64,000 bases of DNA, from NCBI RefSeq assembly GCF_004765815.2, contig NZ_ML974127.1, forward strand, positions 536,927-600,926, written 5' to 3'. Source of the DNA: Halorussus salinus (GTDB lineage Archaea; Halobacteriota; Halobacteria; Halobacteriales; Haladaptataceae). Every line of letters starts with the position of its first letter. Positions within the stretch are counted from its first letter, which is position 1. The notes beneath the pieces are model-generated. The model did not search any database. It was not told the origin of the DNA and saw only the letters and a program-made list of their open reading frames with translations. A program made the position numbers and the translations under genes. This document shows, in pieces, positions 42,477 through 50,727 of the stretch.

Positions 42477-43148
42477 CTATTTTAAATATTCCACTAACCG
42501 CGACAGCGTTTCGAGGTCGTACTGCCCCGGCGCGGTGGCGTCCGCGGGCTCGACCGGCGCATAACCTATTTTCGAGCCGTAGAGCGGTGCTACCGCCCGC
42601 GAGTGGCGTCCGGGTTCGCCCATCGCCATCGTGGCCACGCACTCGCCCGCGGCGTCGAACTCGTGGGTGACCGCCAGCAGGTCCAGCACGTCGCTCCGAC
42701 TCTCGGCCGTGACCGCGAGTTTCCCCACGTCCGCGACCTCGGTGGCGGTTTCGAGGTCGCCGCGCAACTCGGGTTTCGGCGGCGTGCGCTCGAAGTCGTG
42801 GACCGACGCGACGACGCTCGTCCCCGTCCGGCGCGCGCGCTCGGCGACGCGCTCGCCCTCGCCCGCGGTGAGGCTCTTCAGTTCCACGTCCACCGCGCCC
42901 ACGCAGGCGAGTTCGGCGGCCTCGGCGAGGACGGCGAGTCGGTCCTCGTCGTCCTCGGCTTCGCCGCCCTCCCAGACCGCGCGGTTGGTGGCCAGAACCG
43001 GTAGCTCGCCGTCGTACTCCCGGAGTTCGGCGAGCGGGTCGCTGGCGAGGTCCATCCGGAACTCCACGGCGTCGGCGTGGTCGCGGGCGCGGGGTTCGGC
43101 GTCGAGGTCGGCGAGACTGGCGGTGAGGACGAACTCCTCGAAGTCCAT
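42477..43148 (-). CDS. aroD: 3-dehydroquinate dehydratase, type I
   Basis: A 223-residue class I (Schiff-base) dehydroquinase for the third shikimate step. Landmarks are HADAVEFRMDLASDPLAELR, ELPVLATNRAVWEGGEAEDD, VGAVDVELKSL, SVVASVHDFERTPP (His of the catalytic pair) and VGKLAVTAESRSDVLDLL, where Lys is the Schiff-base residue. ATMAMGEPGRHSRAVAPLYG completes the family pattern. It is transcribed towards the zinc-ribbon gene and away from the DNA methyltransferase, 135 bases downstream of it on the same strand. Confidence 0.93.
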   Translation of the reverse strand: MDFEEFVLTASLADLDAEPRARDHADAVEFRMDLASDPLAELREYDGELPVLATNRAVWEGGEAEDDEDRLAVLAEAAELACVGAVDVELKSLTAGEGERVAERARRTGTSVVASVHDFERTPPKPELRGDLETATEVADVGKLAVTAESRSDVLDLLAVTHEFDAAGECVATMAMGEPGRHSRAVAPLYGSKIGYAPVEPADATAPGQYDLETLSRLVEYLK

Positions 43149-43283
43149 GTGTAGGCGTTGGCGGGGGCGTGGAAAAGTGTACTCGTTGGGGGGATTTCTG
43201 TAGGTAGTAGCGGGGCGTATCGAGGAGAACCGTAGTCGCGGCGCGCCGTCACCGACGCACGCGAATCGAGTTCGTCAGTTCGC

Positions 43284-44312
43284 TCACCCGTCGAACGGCC
43301 GGTGGGAGACGACGTAGCGGTCGCCGTCCCGGCGGTACTCCTCGACCGTGTACAACTGCAACTCGCGCTCCTGCTTGGTCTTGACCTGAAAGTCGTAGTT
43401 CTCGGCCTCGTAGCCGAGTTGCTGGCCCGCCGCGAACTCCCGGTGGGCGTCGAGTCGGTCGCGGGCTTTTTCGTCGGCGAACTCCTCGATTTCGGCGAGG
43501 CGGTCGTCGAACACCTCCCGGAACTCCGTGCTGAGTTCGTAGCCCACCGAGTCGCGCCCGGCGACCATCGCCGCGAGCGTGGTCGTTCCGGTCCCCCAGA
43601 AGGGGTCTAACACCGTGTCGCCGTACACCGAGTACATGTTCACGAGTCGGTAGGGCACCTCGAAGGGGAACGCCGCCGAGCGCGTCCGGAGGTCGTCGTG
43701 GTCCAACTGCTGGCCCTCGCCCTGCACGTCGGTCCAGAGGTCCGAGAACCAGTCGTTTCGCTCCTCCCAAAAGTAGGCGGCCTCGTAACGGCGCTCGGCC
43801 CCGGTCTCGAACGACCGTCGGTCGCCCCCGTTCCGGAAGAGGAGAACGTACTCGTGTTCCAGCGTCGTGTAGGCGTTGGGCGGCACCATCCCCGACCCCA
43901 TGAACTTCGTGAGGCTGTTGACCGGCTTGCGCCACAGCACGTCCGGCAGGAGGTCGAAGCCCCGCTCGCGGAATCTGGTGATGAGTTCGGCGTGGTTCGG
44001 GTAGAGTTGGAAGCCGTCGCCGACGCTTCTGGTGGCGTCGCCGACGTTGACGGCGGCGACGCCGCCGTCCACGAGGACGCGCGAGAGTTCGTCCCAGACG
44101 GGGTTGAGCGCGGTGTGCATCGCCTCGAAGGCGGCCTCGCCGTCGCCGTCGGCCAGTAACTCCTCGATTTCGTCGTCCAACTCCGCGAACAGGTCGTCCC
44201 ACATCGCTATCATGGGATACGGCGGCGAGGTCACGACGAGTTCGACCGAGTCGTCGCCCAGCGCGGTCATCTCGCGGGCGTCGCCGACGTGAATCCGGTG
44301 TTCGGTCTCCAT
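43284..44312 (-). CDS. Orphan site-specific DNA methyltransferase (beta class, probable m4C, Zim-like)
   Basis: A 342-residue amino-methyltransferase with motif order IV then I (beta class). Motif IV is VVTSPPYPMIAMWDDLFAEL (TSPPYP at about 28-33); motif I is VLDPFWGTGTTTLAAMVAGR (Asp 236), with VGYELSTEF next. TSPPY is typical of N4-cytosine methyltransferases. Length, class and isolation from any restriction gene fit the conserved haloarchaeal orphan enzyme Zim, which modifies CTAG; the specificity is inferred. The start METEHRIHVGDAREM at 44312 is preferred over an ATG 33 bases upstream. Confidence 0.83.
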   Translation of the reverse strand: METEHRIHVGDAREMTALGDDSVELVVTSPPYPMIAMWDDLFAELDDEIEELLADGDGEAAFEAMHTALNPVWDELSRVLVDGGVAAVNVGDATRSVGDGFQLYPNHAELITRFRERGFDLLPDVLWRKPVNSLTKFMGSGMVPPNAYTTLEHEYVLLFRNGGDRRSFETGAERRYEAAYFWEERNDWFSDLWTDVQGEGQQLDHDDLRTRSAAFPFEVPYRLVNMYSVYGDTVLDPFWGTGTTTLAAMVAGRDSVGYELSTEFREVFDDRLAEIEEFADEKARDRLDAHREFAAGQQLGYEAENYDFQVKTKQERELQLYTVEEYRRDGDRYVVSHRPFDG

Positions 44313-44434
44313 CCGCTCTGTAAGGCGTCTCTGTGGGCTATACAATTCTCTTTCGGTTCGAAACGGTGTGTAACTAGAAACGTTTTCGGAGTCGGGCGGC
44401 CGTCACACCGACTGTGCCGTGCGGACCCGACGAA

Positions 44435-45403
44435 TCAGGCCATCGCGGGGGCCTCTTCGGCCTCCAGCAGTTCGTGGTAGCGGTTGCGGATGGTGACCTC
44501 GCTGATGTCCGCGACTTCGCTGACTTCCGCCTGCGTGGTCTTCTCGTTGGTCAGGAGCGCGGCGGCGTAGACGGCGGCCGCGGCCAGTCCGACCGGCGAC
44601 TTGCCGCTGTGGACGCCCTTTTCCTTCGCGGTCTTGAGGAGTTCGCGGGCGCGGTGTTCGGCCTCGTCCGAGAGTTCGAGTCCGGAGGCGAACCGCGGGA
44701 CGTAGCTCTCGGGGTCGGCGGGCTTGACCTCCAGATTCAGTTCGCGGACGACGTAGCGGTACGTCCGGGCGACCTCGCTCTTCTCGACGCGGCTCACGTC
44801 GGCGATTTCGTCCAGACTGCGCGGGACGCCAGCCTGTCGGGCGGCCGCGTAGACGCAGGCCGTCGAGACGCCCTCGATGGAGCGACCCGGCAGGAGGTCC
44901 TCGTCCAGTGCGCGCCGGTAGATGACCGAGGCGGTCTCGCGGACGTTGTTCGGCAGACCGAGCGCGGAGGCCATGCGGTCGATTTCGCCGAGCGCCTGCT
45001 TGAGGTTGCGCTCCTTGGAGTCGCGGGTGCGGAACCGCTCGTTCCACTTGCGCAGGCGCTGCATCTTCTCGCGCTGGCGCGACCCCAGCGAGTTGCCGTA
45101 GGCGTCCTTGTTCCGCCAGTCGATGTTGGTCGAGAGGCCCTTGTCGTGCATCGTGTTCGTCGTCGGCGCGCCGACGCGGGACTTCTCGTTCTTCTCTTTG
45201 GAGTCGAACGCGCGCCACTCGGGCCCGCGGTCGACTTGGTCTTCGTCCACGACCAGACCGCACTCCTCGCAGACGGTCTCGCCGTGTTCGGTGTCCGAGA
45301 TGATGTTGCCGCCACACTCGGGGCAGGCGGTCGACTGCTCGGACTCTTCTTCTACCTCTTCCTCTGCTTCCGTTCGCTTGACTCGCGTAGTTACGTCTGA
45401 CAT
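44435..45403 (-). CDS. tfb: Transcription initiation factor TFB (TFIIB)
   Basis: A 322-residue general transcription factor that joins TBP at the TATA/BRE and recruits RNA polymerase. After a short acidic leader, the zinc ribbon ACPECGGNIISDTEHGETVC and EECGLVVDED is followed by the B-finger/linker region (GPEWRAFDSKEKNEKSRVGA). Two cyclin folds follow (about 125-215 and 220-315). The C-terminal helix-turn-helix (VSEVADISEVTIRNRYHELL) recognises the BRE. Haloarchaea usually carry several TFBs, so the paralogue type is not assigned. Confidence 0.96.
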   Translation of the reverse strand: MSDVTTRVKRTEAEEEVEEESEQSTACPECGGNIISDTEHGETVCEECGLVVDEDQVDRGPEWRAFDSKEKNEKSRVGAPTTNTMHDKGLSTNIDWRNKDAYGNSLGSRQREKMQRLRKWNERFRTRDSKERNLKQALGEIDRMASALGLPNNVRETASVIYRRALDEDLLPGRSIEGVSTACVYAAARQAGVPRSLDEIADVSRVEKSEVARTYRYVVRELNLEVKPADPESYVPRFASGLELSDEAEHRARELLKTAKEKGVHSGKSPVGLAAAAVYAAALLTNEKTTQAEVSEVADISEVTIRNRYHELLEAEEAPAMA

Positions 45404-45587
45404 TGTTACTCCTCGTTACGGAGATGGCGCGGGCTACCGGGCAGGGAAAACCTGAAAAACCCGGCCTCAGTTCCTTGACCTTCGATTCTTCCGAAAGGTA
45501 TTTAGTATTTTCGGATTTGTATTCACCGGGTATCGTGAACGGTACACATACCCCGATGAGACGGCGGTCTCGGGCGACCGTCGGAAA

Positions 45588-45637
45588 AATTTAAGTCGGG
45601 TCTCGTCGGTCCGAGTCCGGGGCGGACGATTTAACCT
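45588..45637 (+). promoter_or_regulatory. Two TATA-like boxes before the cobalamin-binding protein gene
   Basis: AATTTAAG at about 45590-45597 and GATTTAACC at about 45628-45636 are both TATA-like. The second is about 25-30 bases before the ATG at 45661 and would give a leaderless transcript; the first would give a short leader. Confidence 0.4.
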
Positions 45638-45660
45638 GCCGGACTTCGAAGGCTCGGTCG

Positions 45661-46440
45661 ATGGCAGTCCAGACCGACCGCGTTGCGGCCCGAGTCGTCT
45701 CTTTGGCTCCGAGCGCGACTGAGACCCTCCGGGAACTCGGCGCGACCGACCGCCTCGTCGGCGCGACCTACCACTGCGAGGCCGAGGTCCCGGCAGTCGG
45801 CGGGTGGCTCAACCCCGACTACGACGCCGTCGCCGAACGGGACCCCGACCTCGTGTTGACCGCCGACGACCTACAGGCCGACGTGACCGCCGACCTGCGC
45901 GACAGGGGCTACGACGTGTTCCACGCCGACCCGACCACGCTGGACGAAGTAATCGAATCGTTCGCCGACCTCGGCGCGGCCATGGGGATGGCCGAGGAGG
46001 GCGCGGAACTCGCCAAACGAGCCAGAACCCGCCTCGACCGCGTTCGGCGGTGCGTCTCGGACGCCGACCCCGACGAGCGGCCCGTGGTCTACTGCGAGGA
46101 GTGGTCCGAACCGCCGATGGTCGCGGGCAACTGGGTGCCCGAGGTGGTCGAAGTCGCGGGCGGGCGCTACCCGTTCGTCGCCCCCGGCGAACGCTCCCGC
46201 GAAATCTCTGGCACCGAAGTCGAGACCGCCGACCCCGACCACGTGGTCATCCACGTCTGCGGCCACGGGGCCTGCGCGGACCCCGAGGCCGTCACCGACC
46301 GCGACTGGGACCTCTCGGCGGTTGCCCGCGACGACGTTCACGTCGTGGACGACTCGCTTCTGAACCAGCCCAGTCCGCTCCTCGTGGCGGGCGTCGAACG
46401 ACTCGCGGCGCTCCTCTACCCCGACGTATTCGACGCCTGA
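45661..46440 (+). CDS. btuF: Cobalamin-binding protein (BtuF-type helical-backbone receptor), without signal peptide
   Basis: A 259-residue protein of the class III substrate-binding fold. Typical features are RVVSLAPSATETLRELGATD, LVGATYHCEAEVPAVGGWLN, NPDYDAVAERDPDLVLTAD, then DPTTLDEVIESFADLGAAMG and the C-terminal NQPSPLLVAGVERLAALLYP. Family members bind cobalamin or other chelates for an ABC importer. This copy begins directly with the fold and shows no export signal or lipobox, so it may be cytosolic, or the export signal may be missing from this start. No BtuC/BtuD genes are next to it. A tandem repeat follows its stop codon. Confidence 0.85.
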   Translation: MAVQTDRVAARVVSLAPSATETLRELGATDRLVGATYHCEAEVPAVGGWLNPDYDAVAERDPDLVLTADDLQADVTADLRDRGYDVFHADPTTLDEVIESFADLGAAMGMAEEGAELAKRARTRLDRVRRCVSDADPDERPVVYCEEWSEPPMVAGNWVPEVVEVAGGRYPFVAPGERSREISGTEVETADPDHVVIHVCGHGACADPEAVTDRDWDLSAVARDDVHVVDDSLLNQPSPLLVAGVERLAALLYPDVFDA

Positions 46441-46465
46441 GCGCGTCGAGACCGCAGGCGTCGAA

Positions 46466-46540
46466 ACCGAATTCGCCGAGGCCGAATCCGTCGAGGCCGA
46501 ATCCGTCGAGGCCGAATCCGTCGAAACCGAGTGCATCGAG
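46466..46540. repeat. Tandem 15-base repeat after btuF
   Basis: Five consecutive 15-base units run from 46466 to 46540; the three central ones (46481-46525) are nearly identical copies of GCCGAATCCGTCGAG. In one frame, offset by one base from btuF, they encode acidic EAESV pentapeptides, typical of haloarchaeal protein composition. The repeat may be a former C-terminal tail or simple slippage. Confidence 0.65.
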
Positions 46541-46572
46541 AGAGTATGTTTCGTCTGCTACCGACGACCGAC

Positions 46573-46923
46573 TCACCGGTACGCGACCGCGACGGCGAGG
46601 AGACTCCCGACCCCGCCGCCGAGCGCGATACCGACGACGAGGGCGTCGCTCGCACCGACCCAGAGGGCCGGAGCGAGCGGGAGAACAAGGAGTCCCGACA
46701 GCATCGCGGCCGCCCCGAGTCGGCCGCCCGTCTCGCGGTCCACGTCGGGCGTCGTCAGGAGGTCTCGCCGGTCGCGGTAGCGAATCAGCCAGCCGAGCGC
46801 GACGCACGCGCCCGCGGCGACGACCACCGTGGCCGTCCCGAGAACTCGGTCCGACACGTCGGCGACCAGCGCGACTCCGAGCGCCGCGACGAGTCCGGCG
46901 GCGACGACCGTCCGCTCGTCCAT
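46573..46923 (-). CDS. Small membrane protein of unknown function
   Basis: A 116-residue protein starting MDERTVVAAGLVAALGVALV with four hydrophobic helices (about 6-22, 28-46, 68-86 and 90-112) and short polar loops such as YRDRRDLLTTPDVDRETGG. It ends GVGSLLAVAVAYR. No family was recognised. Its start is divergent from the DUF84 gene (96 bases between). The longer in-frame ORF upstream overlaps that gene antisense and is rejected. Confidence 0.7.
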   Translation of the reverse strand: MDERTVVAAGLVAALGVALVADVSDRVLGTATVVVAAGACVALGWLIRYRDRRDLLTTPDVDRETGGRLGAAAMLSGLLVLPLAPALWVGASDALVVGIALGGGVGSLLAVAVAYR

Positions 46924-47019
46924 GTTCGGTGGTTTCCCTCCTCGGTGATAAATGTCGGCCGAGAGCGCGCCGTCCGGGAGAACGCAATCGCCAAGTCGGC
47001 CGGGCGTCTCCACCCACGC

Positions 47020-47538
47020 ATGCGCGTCGGTGTCGGAAGCACGAACCCCGTGAAGCGCGCGGCAACCGAGTCCGCCCTGACCGACTTCTCCGGTGCGGTC
47101 GTCGAGTCGGTCGCCGTCGAGTCGGGCGTGAGCGAGCAACCCGTCGGCGAGCGCGAGACGGTCGCCGGGGCGGAGAACCGCGCGCGTAACGTCCTCGACG
47201 CGGGCGACTACGACCTCGGCGTCGGACTGGAGGGCGGCGTCGCCGAAGTCGAGGGCACGGACGGCCTCTTTCTGGTCATGTGGGCGGCCGCGACCGACGG
47301 CGAGCAGGTCGGCCACGGCGCGGGACCGCGGCTTCGGCTTCCCGAGTCCATCGCGGGTCGGGTCCGCGACGGCGAGGAGTTAGGCCCGGTCATGGACGAC
47401 GTGCTGGACATGGCGAACGTGGCTAAAAAGCAGGGCGCGGCGGGCGCGCTGACCGGCCACGTCATCGACCGCGAGGGCGCGTTAGAGCAGGCGCTGGCGG
47501 GTGCGCTCGGTCCGTTCGTGACCGAGCTGTACGAGTGA
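47020..47538 (+). CDS. DUF84/YjjX-type inosine/xanthosine triphosphatase
   Basis: A 172-residue house-cleaning phosphatase of the YjjX/DUF84 family, which removes ITP and XTP from the nucleotide pool. Motifs: MRVGVGSTNPVKRAATESAL at the start, SGVSEQPVGERETVAGAENR, YDLGVGLEGGVAEVEG and GAAGALTGHVIDREGALEQA near the C-terminus. The start MRVGVGSTNP at 47020 is fixed by the family beginning. Confidence 0.88.
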   Translation: MRVGVGSTNPVKRAATESALTDFSGAVVESVAVESGVSEQPVGERETVAGAENRARNVLDAGDYDLGVGLEGGVAEVEGTDGLFLVMWAAATDGEQVGHGAGPRLRLPESIAGRVRDGEELGPVMDDVLDMANVAKKQGAAGALTGHVIDREGALEQALAGALGPFVTELYE

Positions 47539-47580
47539 GCGAACGTCGGCGGACGCCGACCGAGCGAGGTCGGTGGCCAC

Positions 47581-47964
47581 TCACTCGTGGGCGCGCTCGG
47601 TCTCGCGCTCACCGACCTGCTCGAAATCGAGGTCGCGGTCGAGGGTCACGTCCTCGGTCTCGACCAGATTGCTCATTCGACGTTCGAACTCCTCGTCGGT
47701 GAGTTCCCCGCGAGCGTACCGTCCCTTGAGTTCGGCCAGCGGGTCGGCCGTCGAGTCTTCCGCTTCGCGTTCGTCGCTCGACCCCCGGACGGCGGGCAGT
47801 ATCTCCTCGCCGACCAAGGTTATCGTCGGAACGAGGAGTAACCAACCGACGACGAAGACGACGGCCGATAGCTTCCAGCCGACGAAGAGGGCTGTGAGAA
47901 TACCGAGCGGGAGCGTGGCGACGGCAACGAGACCGGAGAGGAGAGCCGGTAAGTCGCTGGACAT
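47581..47964 (-). CDS. Membrane protein with SHOCT domain
   Basis: A 127-residue protein starting MSSDLPALLSGLVAVATLPL, with two adjacent hydrophobic helices (about 7-30 and 36-58) and a cytosolic C-terminal SHOCT module: DPLAELKGRYARGELTDEEF then ERRMSNLVETED. SHOCT is a short oligomerisation motif common at the ends of small haloarchaeal membrane proteins. It lies 80 bases downstream of aglD on the same strand and may share its transcript. Role unknown. Confidence 0.82.
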   Translation of the reverse strand: MSSDLPALLSGLVAVATLPLGILTALFVGWKLSAVVFVVGWLLLVPTITLVGEEILPAVRGSSDEREAEDSTADPLAELKGRYARGELTDEEFERRMSNLVETEDVTLDRDLDFEQVGERETERAHE

Positions 47965-48044
47965 GCCTCTCGGTTGTCGGACGAGAATGATAATTATTGT
48001 GACTGCACCGTCGAAGCCGACGCCGAGAAGCGGGCCGCGCGGGG

Positions 48045-49889
48045 TCAGTCGTCGGTCGGTTCCGCCGCGGCCCGCGCGTCCTTGCTCTCCTCGACGGCCG
48101 TGGTCAGCGAGACGTTCAGCCAGAACATCGAAGCGACCCCGCCGACGAGCGTCACGACGTTCTTGACGGCGTGGTCGAGGATGGCCGCGCCCAGCGCGAT
48201 GCTCCAGCCGATGGGCGTCAGGCCGACCACGAGAAGCGTAAAGGCTCCCTCGTAGAGACCGACGCCGCCGGGCGACAGCGGCAGGACCTTCGCGAGGTTG
48301 CCGACACTGACCGCGAAGAAACACACCCCGAGCAGAAGCGGAATCGGGAGCGAGACGCTCGGGAACGCGACCAACACCAGCAAGGCCGTCAGCACGTCGA
48401 GCGTCCAGATGGCGAGACTCGACGCGCCGACCGTGAGGAAGGCGCTCCGGTTGCCCGCGACGGTCTGCACGTCGCCGGTGAACCGCTCGATGACGCCAGC
48501 CACGTAGTCGGCGTACGAGTCGTTGCTGAGTCCCGAGACGACGCCGCGGACGAGGTTGCGGTCCGAGCGCGCGCTCAGGACGATGACGCCCACCGCGAGG
48601 ATGGCCGCGAGACCGACGCCGCCAGCGACGTAGAGGGCGGTCTGTCCGGCCGCGCCGTACTCGCCGCTCGACTCGGCTCCCGCGGGTGCGGACCCGAACA
48701 GCGTCGATTCGAGGCCGCCGGTCGCGCCGGTCAGCGCGAGACCGACGAGGACGACGCCCGCGAGCATCGTGATGGTCAGCAGGTCGAAGACGCGCTCGAC
48801 CGCCAGCGAGGCGAAGCCCGTCGGGTAGGGAATCGACCGGCGGGCCTTCACGACGTAGGCCCGCACCGCGTCACCGGCTCGCGCGGGGAACACGAGGTTG
48901 CCGGTCTGACTGACGAATATCGCCCCCGTGAGGAAGTTCGCGTCCTCGGTGTAGCCCAGTTCTTCGAGGATGTCGCGGTAACGGGTCCCGCGCAGGGGCC
49001 ACGAGAGGACGTAGACCAGCGCGGCGAGACCGACCAGCATCGGGTCGGCCTGACTCATCTGGTTCAGGACTTTGTTCAGCGGGAGGTACTGGCCCATCAG
49101 CAGGACCGCGACGGCGGTCAGGAAGACGCCCGCCGCGATGGAGACCCGTTTCGTGATGCGCGGTTGGACGGAGAACTCCCACCAACAGCGCATGATTTGG
49201 CTTCCCATTCCGAACACGTCCCGGACGATATCGACCTTCGAGTCGCCCTTCGGTTCCCAATCGACCGCGAACTCGTGGATGTCGTAGCCCCGGCGCTGTG
49301 CGCGCACGAGGACCTCGGTGTCCCAGAACCAGTGTTCGTCCTCGACCTCGCTCAACACGTCGAAGAGCGCGGTCCGGTCGAAGGCCTTGAATCCGCACTG
49401 GTGGTCGCGCATCTCCGACCCGAGGAAGGTTCTGGTCAGTCCGTTGAACCCCCTGCTGGCAACGTCGCGTTTCGCCGGTCGGTCGGCCGTCTCGCCCGGC
49501 ATCCAGCGCGACCCGGTGGCGAAGTCGTACTCGCCCGACCGGACGCTCTCGACCAGTTCTTCGAGGTGGCGCATGTCGGTGGCGAGGTCGGTGTCGAAGT
49601 ACACCAGCGTCTCGCCGTCCGCGGCCTCGAAGGCGCGATTCAAAGCTCCGCCGCGGCCCAACCGCTCGTCGCTGTGGTAGTGGCGGACCCGCTCGTCCTC
49701 TGCCGCCATCCGGTCGGCGATGTCGGGGGTGCGGTCCTCGCACCCGTCCTCGGCGACGATGACTTCGAAGGTTCCCGCGGGGAGGAATTCGTCTAGCGTG
49801 GCGAGCGTCGTCTCGACCGTGTTCTCGATGGTGGCCTCCTCGTTGTAGGCCGGAAGGACGACACTCACCTCTACTCCACGACCGCTCAT
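48045..49889 (-). CDS. aglD: Dolichol-phosphate glycosyltransferase with flippase-like membrane domain (AglD)
   Basis: A 614-residue two-domain protein. Residues about 7-240 are a GT2 glycosyltransferase: VSVVLPAYNEEATIENTVET, AEDGCEDRTPDIADRMA, YFDTDLATDMRHLEELVESV with the DxD, then DHQCGFKAFDR and FWDTEVLVRAQRRGYDI. The rest is a multi-helix LPG-synthase/UPF0104-type membrane domain with NLVFPARAGDAVRAYVVKAR and KVLPLSPGGVGLYEGAFTLL. This architecture is that of haloarchaeal AglD, which charges dolichol phosphate with the final hexose of the S-layer N-glycan. The substrate sugar is assumed from that family. Start MSGRGVEVSVVLPAY at 49889. Confidence 0.9.
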   Translation of the reverse strand: MSGRGVEVSVVLPAYNEEATIENTVETTLATLDEFLPAGTFEVIVAEDGCEDRTPDIADRMAAEDERVRHYHSDERLGRGGALNRAFEAADGETLVYFDTDLATDMRHLEELVESVRSGEYDFATGSRWMPGETADRPAKRDVASRGFNGLTRTFLGSEMRDHQCGFKAFDRTALFDVLSEVEDEHWFWDTEVLVRAQRRGYDIHEFAVDWEPKGDSKVDIVRDVFGMGSQIMRCWWEFSVQPRITKRVSIAAGVFLTAVAVLLMGQYLPLNKVLNQMSQADPMLVGLAALVYVLSWPLRGTRYRDILEELGYTEDANFLTGAIFVSQTGNLVFPARAGDAVRAYVVKARRSIPYPTGFASLAVERVFDLLTITMLAGVVLVGLALTGATGGLESTLFGSAPAGAESSGEYGAAGQTALYVAGGVGLAAILAVGVIVLSARSDRNLVRGVVSGLSNDSYADYVAGVIERFTGDVQTVAGNRSAFLTVGASSLAIWTLDVLTALLVLVAFPSVSLPIPLLLGVCFFAVSVGNLAKVLPLSPGGVGLYEGAFTLLVVGLTPIGWSIALGAAILDHAVKNVVTLVGGVASMFWLNVSLTTAVEESKDARAAAEPTDD

Positions 49890-50324
49890 TATCGAAGAGA
49901 GTCTGTCCGGCCTCGTAAGTACCTTCTGCTCCGTTCCAGCCAGTACACGCCCGTAGGCCGGACCTTGTGGCGTCGTTCACGCCGAAAAGCTCTCGTGGAA
50001 ACGAGTCGTGCCGACGTTACGCTCGGTAATCCGGGCTTACCGACGAGCGGACGCGGAACGTCGGTCGGCCGCCGAGTTCGCCGTGGTCGCTCGCCGTCCG
50101 TCGCGGTCCGCCGCGAACTCGTCGCAGTTCGCGAGGGTCCGGCCGGTCGTACCGGCGAGTCGGTCGAACGTTCTCTGGAAACTCCAGATTAACCAGCCGT
50201 ACCAACAGTCCCCTCGGGGGTGGTTTAGTTCAAGTAAAAACTGATTGAAATCGCAAGACGGCGCGGTGTTAACTCCACGTACCAAATCCCCTAAGGTGGC
50301 TTCGGTCGAAGGTGTGAGTAAGGT
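49890..50324. other. Intergenic region between aglD and the DUF7123 gene
   Basis: These 435 bases contain no convincing gene on either strand; the open frames are short, basic and not acidic like true genes here. The last 110 bases are AT-richer (TTCAAGTAAAAACTGATTG at about 50229-50248) and probably hold the promoter of the gene starting at 50325. Confidence 0.5.
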
Positions 50325-50567
50325 ATGAGCACGACCGCAACTGCTGGCACGACAACCCTGACCGACAAACAACAGCGCATCCTCCAGTACCTCCGGGAGA
50401 AAGGGCAGATGAAGACGTACTTCAAGTCCCGACTCATCGGCGACGAACTCGGGATGACCGCCAAGGAGGTCGGCGCGAACATGACCGCCATCGCCGAAGG
50501 CGAGTTCGACGTGGACGTAGAGAAGTGGGGCTACTCGTCCTCGACGACGTGGAAGGTCACGGCCTGA
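50325..50567 (+). CDS. Small winged-helix-like protein (DUF7123-like)
   Basis: An 80-residue protein starting MSTTATAGTTTLTDKQQRIL. KQQRILQYLREKGQMKTYFK, RLIGDELGMTAKEVGANMTA and VEKWGYSSSTTWKVTA are highly conserved features of a small haloarchaeal family that I recall as DUF7123. The arrangement resembles a winged helix and suggests DNA binding. No partner gene is adjacent. Confidence 0.82.
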   Translation: MSTTATAGTTTLTDKQQRILQYLREKGQMKTYFKSRLIGDELGMTAKEVGANMTAIAEGEFDVDVEKWGYSSSTTWKVTA

Positions 50568-50727
50568 CGCGGACACCGACACGACGCGAGCGCCACGAGG
50601 AGCGCCGAGACACTGCGCCGCGTTGCCCGTCGTAGAGCGCCGCCACGCCCGAGACGCGAACGCTGCTGGCACGTGCTCGGGGAGTGGGATTTCCGCCGTC
50701 GGTTCGGTCCCCGTTTTGCTTTTGCGA

